Shown here in pieces: positions 1 through 4,507 of a stretch of DNA of 6,911 nucleotides; the stretch's first letter is position 1; every line of letters starts with the position of its first letter. The stretch is from VAZQ01 sp046733355 (lineage in GTDB: Bacteria; Pseudomonadota; Alphaproteobacteria; Rhizobiales; Xanthobacteraceae), in the NCBI GenBank assembly GCA_046733355.1, contig JBKPOZ010000238.1, positions 1 through 6,911 on the forward strand, written 5' to 3'. Below the pieces are notes generated by a model. The model did no database searches. It saw nothing but the letters and a program-made list of their open reading frames with translations, and was not told the origin of the DNA. Position numbers and translations under genes: made by a program.

Positions 1-1
1 T

Positions 2-130
2 GCCAGTTTCAGGGTTGGGGATGATCAGAAGGTGGTCAATTTTATACAGATTCTGTTCGCAAATGAGCGCATCCTTGATTCGACCGAGGCGCCAGATCAA
101 AGCGACCGGGCTTTCAATTTGACTTTTTGA
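2..130 (+). CDS. C-terminal end of an unidentified protein (partial)
   Basis: This frame is open from the left edge for 42 codons and stops at TGA 128-130; the other frames of this stretch are broken. Codon choice looks protein-like, with phrases such as GDDQKVVNFIQ and a final RAFNLTF. I do not recognise the family. A C-terminal Phe with alternating hydrophobic residues also occurs in outer-membrane beta-barrels, but 42 residues are too few to claim that. No start is visible because the gene would begin to the left of the window. Confidence 0.35.
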   Translation, partial: ASFRVGDDQKVVNFIQILFANERILDSTEAPDQSDRAFNLTF

Positions 131-193
131 CCGGAACCCATCCGGGTGTCCGTTGCCCTCGCTCCGAAAACATGTCGGGCGAAAGGAAATACC

Positions 194-460
194 ATGCAAG
201 TACCTTCAATCCTGCAAGGAGAATCGCGGAAGCGTTTGCTGCAAGGTGCAGCCGCTGGTGCCATCGCAACGATGTTTGTTGGCTTTTGCTGGGGTGGCTG
301 GTCGCTCGGGGAGGATCGCCAGATGGGGTTCTATGTCCAGATGTGGCTCCCTGTATGGACAGTCGCTTTGACTGCGGCGATTTGCTTCAGCGTAGCGTCA
401 TTCATTATGAGGGGGAGCTTAAAGCTCATCAGCTATAATCTGCACCCATTCGGGGCGTAA
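194..460 (+). CDS. small two-helix membrane protein of unknown function (88 aa)
   Basis: ATG 194 was chosen because GAAAGGAAA lies just upstream and because the in-frame extension back to GTG 146 looks non-coding. A basic N-terminus (SRKRLLQ, residues 11-17) leads into a first helix at about 17-38 (GAAAGAIATMFVGF) ending in the phrase CWGGWSLG. A polar loop (EDRQ) follows, then a second helix at about 52-72 (LPVWTVALTAAICFSVASFI). The KRLLQG...WGGW pattern recalls small conserved hypothetical membrane proteins of Bradyrhizobium and relatives; that is recollection, not a search result. No catalytic motif is visible and the function is unknown. An intrinsic terminator follows about 50 bp after the stop, which suggests a single-gene transcript. 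Confidence 0.8.
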   Translation: MQVPSILQGESRKRLLQGAAAGAIATMFVGFCWGGWSLGEDRQMGFYVQMWLPVWTVALTAAICFSVASFIMRGSLKLISYNLHPFGA

Positions 461-507
461 ACGACCGGAACTGTTGCGAGTGTATCTCGCAGCCCTTCCG
501 AAGATAG

Positions 508-544
508 AAGCTCCGGCCTTGTCTCCACTCAGGCCGGGGCTTTT
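508..544 (+). terminator. intrinsic terminator of the 194-460 gene
   Basis: The arm AAGCTCCGGCCT (508-519) pairs with AGGCCGGGGCTT (531-542) with one G-U pair, leaving an 11-nt loop. The plus strand then continues TTTTATATTG from 541. The GC-rich stem followed by a T-tract supports rho-independent termination of rightward transcription. Confidence 0.8.
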
Positions 545-549
545 ATATT

Positions 550-569
550 GGCCGCCTCAGTTGGCGGCC
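550..569 (-). repeat. inverted repeat, possible end-of-transcript hairpin for the 573-662 ORF
   Basis: GGCCGCC (550-556) and GGCGGCC (563-569) form a 7-bp GC stem with a 6-nt loop, immediately after the stop of the minus-strand 29-aa ORF. On the minus strand the following bases are AATATAAAA, not a T-run, so classical termination is doubtful. It may act as an mRNA 3' stabiliser, or the ORF may share the 508-544 hairpin. Confidence 0.4.
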
Positions 570-572
570 TCG

Positions 573-662
573 TCAGTCCCATCTACGGATCCACCAGAAG
601 AGAAAAACGAGCGCGGCCGGGATCCCGCCGAATAGTCCTATTGCCCAGGCTGCATCTGGCAT
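573..662 (-). CDS. 29-aa single-helix membrane peptide
   Basis: ATG at 662-660 on the minus strand opens a 29-codon frame ending in TGA (575-573). The N-terminus is MPDAAW. A hydrophobic segment rich in Ile, Leu, Val, Phe and Trp spans about residues 7-24 (IGLFGGIPAALVFLFWW), followed by IRRWD. The basic residues after the helix predict an N-out/C-in orientation by the positive-inside rule. AAGGAG lies 10 nt before the ATG. It resembles small membrane peptides such as type I toxins or regulatory small proteins in size and shape only; no family is recognised. The clean start, Shine-Dalgarno site and helix argue for a real gene, but an ORF this short can arise by chance. Confidence 0.5.
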   Translation of the reverse strand: MPDAAWAIGLFGGIPAALVFLFWWIRRWD

Positions 663-664
663 TT

Positions 665-677
665 AGGAGGCGCTCCT
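665..677 (-). promoter_or_regulatory. hairpin sequestering the Shine-Dalgarno site of the 29-aa ORF
   Basis: On the minus strand AGGAG (677-673) can pair with CTCCT (669-665) across a 3-nt CGC loop, placing the only Shine-Dalgarno sequence of the 29-aa ORF in a 5-bp stem two bases before the start codon. This could lower or regulate translation. The stem is short, so its importance is inference. Confidence 0.35.
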
Positions 678-717
678 TCGTCAGTAAGTGACCCCCCGTT
701 CGAAATTATCATATGTG

Positions 718-733
718 GCAGAATTTATTCTGC
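718..733. repeat. short inverted repeat in the 663-784 intergenic stretch
   Basis: GCAGAA (718-723) and TTCTGC (728-733) flank TTTA. This 16-bp dyad lies between the divergent 29-aa ORF and the IorA-like remnant. It could be an operator or a chance palindrome. I see no other structure in this gap. Confidence 0.3.
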
Positions 734-784
734 GCCAATCGCTTCATCCCTCGTTTGGATTTCGGGCTCGGATTACTCGGATGA

Positions 785-1213
785 GGCGATGCACGGCCTC
801 CTTCTGATTGTCGCCCACCCCCGTTGCTTTGGGGTTTGCGAGACACCTTGGGTTTGACGGGGACTAAATACGGTTGCGGAGTTGCCGCCTGCGGAGCTTG
901 TACTGTGCTAATCGATCGCGAGGCTCGCCGCAGCTGTTCATTGTCTGCGGTTGACGCAGTCGCTACTCAGATCACAACAATCGAAGGACTATCGAACGAC
1001 CGAACGCACCCGGCGCAGCGTGCGTGGATCTCGGCGCAGGTCCCACAAAGCGGTTACTGTCAATCAGGGATGATCATGGCTGCAGTGGCGCTGCTTGCCG
1101 AAATACCAGATCCGACCGATGCAGACATCAACGCTTCGATCAACAACATTTGTGGATGTGGGACCTATCAGCGGATTCGCGCGGCGATCCACTTAGCGGC
1201 TTCAGCGAAATGA
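785..1213 (+). pseudogene. 5'-truncated [2Fe-2S] subunit of a xanthine-oxidase-family dehydrogenase (IorA-like)
   Basis: The reading frame follows a TGA at 782-784 and becomes recognisable at PPPLLWGLRDTLG (from about 815). Intact proteins have roughly 20-25 more residues here, with the first beta strands of the ferredoxin domain, and start with Met; only TTG 824 could serve as a start. The plant-type [2Fe-2S] motif is present: YGCGVAACGACTVLI, then the fourth Cys in RRSCSL. The second, helical [2Fe-2S] domain has GYCQSGMIMAA and NNICGCGTYQRIR, where the family usually has CRCG, so an Arg-to-Gly change is likely. In intact systems this subunit passes electrons from the molybdenum subunit to an acceptor, as in isoquinoline 1-oxidoreductase or related aldehyde oxidases. 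Its stop overlaps the next gene's ATG (ATGA, 1210-1213), the usual operon arrangement. Confidence 0.8.
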
Positions 1214-1427
1214 CGACAGATTTGGCCTCCCTGTCACGACGCCGTTTTTTGGCGGACTCTTGCTCGCATTTGGCCATCCAGGCTCATCGACGGAAGACCA
1301 GCTCGGAACCTACGACGCCACGGGAGGTGCGTGGCTTAGCGGCGTTATTCAGATCATGATCGACAACACCGTCACGCTACATTGTGGACTCTCCGAAATG
1401 GGCCAAGGCGTATTTACAGGAATGGAT
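1210..1427 (+). pseudogene. frameshifted N-terminal fragment of a molybdopterin-binding subunit (IorB-like)
   Basis: ATG 1210 overlaps the stop of the IorA-like gene. The first frame reads MTTDLASLSRRRFLADS, a Tat-type signal (SRRRFL) as expected for periplasmic IorB-type subunits. A loss of one base near 1255-1260 moves the homology to another frame, which continues LLAFGHPGSS, then ATGGAWLSGVIQIM, VTLHCGLSEMGQGVFTGM. The EMGQG motif is a hallmark of the molybdenum-cofactor subunit of this family. Homology ends around 1425-1430, where ligase sequence on the other strand begins, so of a protein normally about 700 residues long only about the first 70 codons remain. Non-functional. Confidence 0.75.
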
Positions 1428-1743
1428 CATCGGCTTCGCGGGTCATCGCTGCACAAGCCGGATTCTTCATCTTGAGCCAGTCCCGCGAGCGACCCAAACG
1501 GTAGGCGGAATCCTTGCGCTTCGAGACGATGCCTTCAAGATCCAGTTTGCAAGCGCGCGCGAAGACGGTCGACCGTTGCCCTCGATATGCTCGTTAAACC
1601 GGATGCCGGGACGGACTCTAGCCGAGATAGACGCGAGCGTGGCCTTGCGGACCGGAAGTGGATCACGCCGCCGCACGTCGTCGCCGTTTCAACTCGATCA
1701 GGTCGAAAGCGTACAGGAACGGCAGTTCGTCGTCATAAGCTTT
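1425..1743 (-). pseudogene. fragment of an ATP-dependent DNA ligase (LigD-type), two frameshifts
   Basis: Read on the minus strand, three frames together give a continuous ligase segment. It begins YDDELPFLYAFDLIEL, which corresponds to nucleotidyltransferase motif IIIa. An extra base in the TTT run at 1687-1689 shifts the frame to NGDDVRRRDPLPVRKATLAS, then RPGIRFNEHIEGN. A second shift at about 1570-1577 leads to TVFARACKLDLEGIVSKRKD (motif IV, EGIVSK), SAYRLGRSRDWLKMKNP (motif V) and a READD tail. The catalytic lysine motif (KxDG) and the OB-fold domain are absent. Intact relatives take part in non-homologous end joining with Ku. The fragment abuts the IorB-like remnant with essentially no spacer, marking a rearrangement junction. 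Confidence 0.8.
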
Positions 1744-2009
1744 TCTCCTGGTTGATGGATGCACCGAATCAGGGGGCGGGCCATGCGTTTTGGTAGGAAT
1801 CGTTTGGGCAGTCGCGCCGCCCATACCCGGTGCGAGCGTCACGTCCCGGCCCGTGGATGCCAAGCGGCGGGTCGGGGCGCTCAGAATGGCATTCTGCCCA
1901 GGCGTCGGTGGCTGAGAGACCGGTCGCGCTTCCGCCTGACAATCCAAGGGAGCGCTATGTCATGGCAATCGACAGCGAATGTGAGGCTACGCGCGCGACT
2001 TCATAAAGA
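1744..2009. other. stretch without a recognisable gene
   Basis: The open frames here (one on each strand) are Arg/Pro-rich and look like GC-driven chance frames. The upstream part of the ligase fragment is not recognisable beyond about 1743. The minus-strand sequence AGGAGAAAAGCTTATG (near 1738-1753) resembles a ribosome site and start, but it leads into the ligase remnant out of its frame. No RNA gene or mobile-element end is evident. Confidence 0.4.
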
Positions 2010-2032
2010 AAGCCCCGACCGAGTCGGGGCTT
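2010..2032 (-). terminator. intrinsic terminator for leftward transcription
   Basis: AAGCCCCGAC (2010-2019) and GTCGGGGCTT (2023-2032) form a perfect 10-bp stem with a 3-nt loop. On the minus strand the stem is followed by TTCTTTATG, so with the two paired Ts there is a T-rich tail; on the plus strand the tail is TTCAAG. It therefore best serves a minus-strand transcript coming from about 2356 or further right. Confidence 0.7.
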
Positions 2033-2209
2033 CAAGTGAGAAGTCACCTTCCAGAGGGGAATCCGGCCCGCATAGCGGGGGCGGGTCGGGCAAGGTTCAA
2101 AGTTGCACGGTTTCGCCGGGTCCGTCACCAGGTCCTTTGGTAGGAGTACAAACCGCCTGGGTGCGCGCGGCGGAGAACTTGCGGCGGAGAACTTAAGGCC
2201 GCGCGAGGC
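2033..2209 (-). other. possible coding remnant or 3' UTR upstream of the terminator
   Basis: On the minus strand 31 codons are open from 2192 to TGA at 2099-2097 and contain the protein-like phrase AVCTPTKGPGDGPGETVQL, but no start codon is evident and a TAA sits directly before it. It could be the eroded tail of a small gene ending at the 2010-2032 terminator, or untranslated RNA. I do not recognise it. Confidence 0.2.
2167..2194. repeat. perfect 14-bp tandem duplication
   Basis: GCGGCGGAGAACTT occurs at 2167-2180 and again at 2181-2194 without a spacer. Because 14 is not a multiple of three, the duplication would shift any reading frame crossing it. It looks like a recent slippage event. 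Confidence 0.85.
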
Positions 2210-2356
2210 CTAGTTTCCTCTTCCGGCTGATACGATCAAGAAGCTCGTACGATTTTGCCCCCAGCCACATTTCTCAATGCATAAGTCTCTTAGTTCTTGG
2301 TCTAAGCGATCTAAGCGCCCGCGTATTTCGTCCAATGATTGTGTGTAATCCAGCAT
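2210..2356 (-). CDS. 48-aa hypothetical ORF, possibly frameshifted
   Basis: ATG at 2356-2354 on the minus strand is preceded by GGAG with a 7-nt spacer. The N-terminal half looks like a charged amphipathic helix or short coiled coil: LDEIRGRLDRLDQELRDL (residues 8-25), then CIEKCGWGQN and a tail ending AGRGN before TAG. The alternative frame from an ATG in the middle (near 2269) gives MWLGAKSYELLDRISRKRKL, which looks more protein-like than the annotated tail. The original gene may therefore have fused the two halves, with a one- or two-base shift around 2265-2272. Its transcript could end at the 2010-2032 terminator. No family recognised. Confidence 0.45.
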   Translation of the reverse strand: MLDYTQSLDEIRGRLDRLDQELRDLCIEKCGWGQNRTSFLIVSAGRGN

Positions 2357-2447
2357 GCTCGCACTCCGTTTGAACAGGTGGGAGCGCGACCGGTCTCTGC
2401 CTGGACATAGCCATAGCCATTGCCGGTGATGGGGATCAACGGACCAG

Positions 2448-2476
2448 ATCGGACGTTGTTCCGATAGCGAATCGGT
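2448..2476. promoter_or_regulatory. array of three ATCGGA-type half sites (candidate operator)
   Basis: ATCGGA (2448-2453), TCCGAT (2460-2465) and ATCGGT (2471-2476) alternate in orientation with 6- and 5-bp spacers, so the middle site pairs with either neighbour as a dyad. The array ends 22 bp before the ATG of the 75-aa membrane protein, where a promoter is expected, although I cannot define clear -35/-10 boxes. The regulator is unknown; an RNA hairpin is an alternative. Confidence 0.4.
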
Positions 2477-2498
2477 ATGTCATGTTAATATAGCCGGT

Positions 2499-2726
2499 AT
2501 GGAGTCATCCCATATTCAACGTAGGCTGGGGCGCACCTATCTCGCCTCGTATCTCGTAGCGTTGCGATGGGAAATATTCGGGGCACTCGGGACTGTTGGA
2601 ACGGTGCTGTACGTCTTGGGAGAGACTTTCGCCCACATCGTTTGGTCGGCAATCGCAGGCGTTACGGTCGCATTGCTCGTAGCTACGTTTCGCGAAGCGA
2701 TGACGTGGCTTCGATGCGCATCATAA
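2499..2726 (+). CDS. 75-aa two-helix membrane protein
   Basis: ATG 2499 opens a frame for a small membrane protein. The N-terminus is basic (HIQRRLGRTY). The first helix spans about residues 25-41 (EIFGALGTVGTVLYVLG). A short loop (ETFA) precedes a second helix at about 44-64 (HIVWSAIAGVTVALLVATF), and the C-terminus is REAMTWLRCAS. Both termini carry the positive charge, predicting them in the cytoplasm. No strong Shine-Dalgarno sequence is seen (AGCCGG only), so the transcript may be leaderless or weakly translated. It stands alone on the plus strand between minus-strand genes. Function unknown. Confidence 0.65.
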   Translation: MESSHIQRRLGRTYLASYLVALRWEIFGALGTVGTVLYVLGETFAHIVWSAIAGVTVALLVATFREAMTWLRCAS

Positions 2727-2788
2727 GCAGTGAGGCCATTTTGGAGGCCGAGCTAGACCTGTCGATGAGGCTGTGCCATGCGAAAGAG

Positions 2789-3124
2789 CTAGTAGCGTGC
2801 GCCCTCGATCGGCTCGACGTAGTGCACGCCGCAGCGATCCCATTGAGAGCCGAGCCTGCTGCAACCCGGTGCGGCGAGATGGTTGAGTAAGTTGGGCATC
2901 GCGTAGTCGGCACCGTGAGAGGCGATGAGGTCGTCGCGGGAAAATGCAGCCCGCCAATCCCACTTGCTGCACGCCACGAGGATGGTCTCGCGCTTCTCGG
3001 CGGCGAGTCGATAGAACGCCTGCTTGACCGCTACATCGGTGCGCCGCTCGCGCTTGCGAGCGCGAGGGTCCGCGAGGACGTCAGCCCACCATTCTTCGCC
3101 CGTCGGCTCTTGCGATGCGACCAC
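2789..3124 (-). CDS. conserved-looking hypothetical protein, about 111 aa
   Basis: The minus-strand frame has strong GC bias at third codon positions, which supports real coding. It reads EEWWADVLADPRARKRERRT, AVKQAFYRLAAEKRETILVAC, then a C-terminal module DWRAAFSRDDLIASHGADY, AMPNLLNHLAAPGCSRLGSQ and WDRCGVHYVEPIEG. The second half looks like a small Cys-containing domain found in rhizobial hypothetical proteins. I would expect CxxC where CSKW stands, so a metal-binding Cys may be lost; that is recollection rather than a search. The only start in this frame is GTG 3124, without a Shine-Dalgarno site, and a stop lies a few codons upstream. An adjacent frame looks coding up to this point (see 3125-3225), so the 5' end may be broken by a frameshift. 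Confidence 0.65.
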   Translation of the reverse strand: MVASQEPTGEEWWADVLADPRARKRERRTDVAVKQAFYRLAAEKRETILVACSKWDWRAAFSRDDLIASHGADYAMPNLLNHLAAPGCSRLGSQWDRCGVHYVEPIEGARY

Positions 3125-3225
3125 GAGCGATGTTCGACGGCATCACGCGCTTGCAGCATGGCGGATATCAGACGCCCGATCTGCGGCAGGCTACTGTCGA
3201 GTAGCGTGAAGTTCAGTGCCCCCAT
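3125..3225 (-). other. probable displaced 5' part of the 2789-3124 gene
   Basis: ATG at 3225 on the minus strand begins MGALNFTLLDSSLPQIG, then LISAMLQARDAVEHRSW. This is a sensible protein start, but its frame loses sense (Ser/Arg/Lys-rich) exactly where the 3124 frame gains it. One base gained or lost at about 3124-3140 would join the two into a protein of about 145 residues. Alternatively they are two overlapping genes. Confidence 0.35.
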
Positions 3226-3242
3226 GTCAGATCACGCACAGA

Positions 3243-3448
3243 GGATCATCAACCAGTGAGTGCCCCAGGGCACCGGCCGCAGAACCCGGCACCCCAGGGC
3301 CGACCATCAACCGTTCGGGTACGCAGAACGATCAATGGCAGACAACAGTGTACGACTAGGGAGCCGGGTGGTCACCCCGTAAGATGAGATCGTGAAGTAG
3401 CGCCCCAGGGCTCGGCTCTCCCCGAGCCCCAGGACTAACCATCATCCC
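3243..3448. repeat. leader with repeated CCCCAGG and ACCATCA boxes
   Basis: CCCCAGGG occurs at 3263-3270, 3292-3299 and 3403-3410, and CCCCAGGA at 3427-3434. Two copies continue into a longer similarity: 3292-3312 and 3427-3447 match at 17 of 21 positions, including ACCATCA. A further ATCATCAACC lies at 3243-3252. Each of the two longer copies is followed about 40 bp after its start by ATGGC; the second is the start of the 31-aa membrane peptide. The pattern suggests a duplicated gene leader. Confidence 0.5.
3408..3429 (+). other. GC-rich hairpin upstream of the 31-aa peptide gene
   Basis: GGGCTCGG (3408-3415) and CCGAGCCC (3422-3429) form an 8-bp stem with a 6-nt loop and no following T-tract. 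It overlaps two of the CCCCAGG boxes and ends 36 bp before the start codon, so it may be a structured 5' leader rather than a terminator. Confidence 0.4.
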
Positions 3449-3465
3449 GCACCATGGAGAGGACA

Positions 3466-3561
3466 ATGGCTTATGGGAGCCTATACGAAACTGCGGTGAA
3501 GTTGATACTGGCCGTCGTCGTCGTGGTGATCGTCTTCGCATTCATCAGCGTGATGGGATGA
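3466..3561 (+). CDS. 31-aa single-helix membrane peptide
   Basis: ATG 3466 is preceded by GGAGAGG with a suitable spacer; the in-frame ATG at 3454 contributes to that site and would add only MERT. The peptide starts MAYGSLYETAVK and continues as one hydrophobic helix (LILAVVVVVIVFAFISV, about residues 13-29) ending in MG. The charged residues precede the helix, so an N-in orientation is likely. Strong ribosome site, uniform helix and intact start and stop support translation. It could be a small regulatory membrane protein, a phage-type peptide or a toxin; nothing decides between these. The frame stays open for 58 more codons after its TGA. Confidence 0.6.
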   Translation: MAYGSLYETAVKLILAVVVVVIVFAFISVMG

Positions 3562-3738
3562 CGCCTGATCACACTGTTCACCAAATGCAGCCGCGGCTGG
3601 TTGGGAACTGCTAGCCTGGTGTTGGGTGGTCGGCGGATAGCCAGCGAGCGGCTCTATGCCAAGTGCGGGAAGGCCCAGGGCTTGTGGAGAACAGTGGTGA
3701 CCGATATTGCTCAGGTGTCTACCGTGGTGCTCATCTAG
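3562..3738 (+). other. open frame continuing after the TGA of the 31-aa peptide
   Basis: Directly after TGA 3559-3561, in the same frame, 58 codons stay open until TAG 3736-3738, with phrases such as LITLFTKCSRGWLGTASLVL and VVTDIAQVSTVVLI. There is no ATG and no ribosome site. It could be the tail of a longer gene cut by a nonsense mutation, or chance. The other plus-strand frames are closed here. Confidence 0.2.
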
Positions 3739-3772
3739 GTCGCAATCGGCTCGATTGTGACGGTTGCAAAAG

Positions 3773-4129
3773 ATGATGAGTTTTCCTCGCGATTTGATCC
3801 GCACGATCGGACACCTCAAGACAACGAGCGTGCTTGCGCCGCTGTCAATGCCAGCGGGGTTGATCGGTATCTTCGCCACCCTGATGACGGTGGTTGGGGG
3901 TCCACACCACCCCCTGACTTGGGTCCTTTGGATTGTTTTTGTTATCTGGATCGTCGTGATAGCTGCCGCTTATGTTTACTGGTCAGTTGTAAACCCAAAC
4001 AGACTACAGACGGAGAACTATCAATTAGAGCAACAGCGCATCAAGTTAATTGGCGATGAAAGAAACCCCGGCAAGGTGATTGAAGGCTCAGCGCTCACCT
4101 CCAACACAGCCATGGTGGTGAACAAATGA
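3773..4129 (+). CDS. two-helix membrane protein with conserved-looking cytoplasmic tail
   Basis: The frame is open from TTG 3764; ATG 3773 is the first ATG (118 aa) and ATG 3776 is an alternative. No good Shine-Dalgarno sequence is visible. Residues 1-25 are amphipathic (FPRDLIRTIGHLKTTS). Helix 1 spans about 26-43 (MPAGLIGIFATLMTVVG) and helix 2 about 50-71 (WVLWIVFVIWIVVIAAAYVYW). A polar tail follows: NPNRLQTENYQLEQQRIKLI, GDERNPGKVIEG and SNTAMVVNK. The NPxRLQxExYxLE...LIGDERxPxKVI pattern looks constrained and recalls small hypothetical proteins of rhizobia; this is recollection only. Its stop overlaps the next ATG (ATGA), so the two proteins are probably made in coupled fashion and may act together at the inner membrane. 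This gene and the next look less GC-rich than those at 2789-3124 and 5867-6593. Confidence 0.75.
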   Translation: MMSFPRDLIRTIGHLKTTSVLAPLSMPAGLIGIFATLMTVVGGPHHPLTWVLWIVFVIWIVVIAAAYVYWSVVNPNRLQTENYQLEQQRIKLIGDERNPGKVIEGSALTSNTAMVVNK

Positions 4130-4476
4130 ACGACACGCCCAAGACCTACATAATCAACTTCTATGCTGTCGACGTGAACCTTTGGGCGTTAACACAGTAC
4201 CTGCATGACAGTCGGGACATAATTGCCTATTGGAACTACATCCCGCTTGTTTACTGCGTTAAATCTTTCCTGTCAGCATCAGAACTCACCCAGAAGCTCC
4301 ACCCTTATTTCCCGCGCCCGTTCCTGATCGCGGAAATCACCCCAACCAACATTGACGGCAGCTTGCCTCAAGAAGCTTGGTCGTGGTTCTACATGGAGCA
4401 TCACGAAAAAACTGGCGAAATTCCGGGCCTGGGGGGATTGCTGGGAGGATTGCCAAGCCCTTGGCCGAAGTTGTAA
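4126..4476 (+). CDS. 116-aa soluble protein, Cas2/SinR-like ferredoxin fold (inferred)
   Basis: ATG 4126 overlaps the stop of the upstream membrane-protein gene. Predicted order: strand TYIINFYAV (7-15), helix NLWALTQYLHDS (18-29), DIIAYWNYIP (31-40), strand LVYCVKS (41-47), helix SASELTQKLHPYF (50-62), strand FLIAEITP (66-73), then DGSLPQEAWSWFYMEHHE (77-94) and a Gly-rich tail. The succession ...W-x-Y...xVKSxLSAxELxxxL...FLIxEI...GxLPxxAWxW matches the layout of short proteins often annotated as hypothetical or SinR-family, which share a beta-alpha-beta-beta-alpha-beta ferredoxin-like core with Cas2 and VapD. I infer the fold from the pattern; nuclease activity is not shown and no obvious conserved acidic catalytic site can be assigned. 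No cas1, repeats or spacers are nearby, so this is not a CRISPR locus. Confidence 0.75.
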   Translation: MNDTPKTYIINFYAVDVNLWALTQYLHDSRDIIAYWNYIPLVYCVKSFLSASELTQKLHPYFPRPFLIAEITPTNIDGSLPQEAWSWFYMEHHEKTGEIPGLGGLLGGLPSPWPKL

Positions 4477-4507
4477 CGCGCAATACACCACAAAAGAGGG
4501 GGCACTT

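Noticed and set aside
1759..2196. 145-codon plus-strand frame
   Set aside because: Arg/Gly/Ser-rich, crosses the 2010-2032 terminator hairpin and a 14-bp duplication, and has no ribosome site.
3335..3382. 15-codon ORF after the first CCCCAGG/ACCATCA copy
   Set aside because: No Shine-Dalgarno sequence and too short to judge; mentioned only because its position parallels that of the 31-aa peptide.
3481..3879. 132-codon open frame on the minus strand
   Set aside because: Its His/Asp-rich stretches are the antisense of the Val-rich helix of the 31-aa peptide and of the start of the 3773 gene; no ribosome site and no family resemblance.
4126..4476. CRISPR-Cas locus suggested by a Cas2-like protein
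   Set aside because: No repeat-spacer array, cas1 or other cas gene is present in the window; the resemblance is one of fold only.
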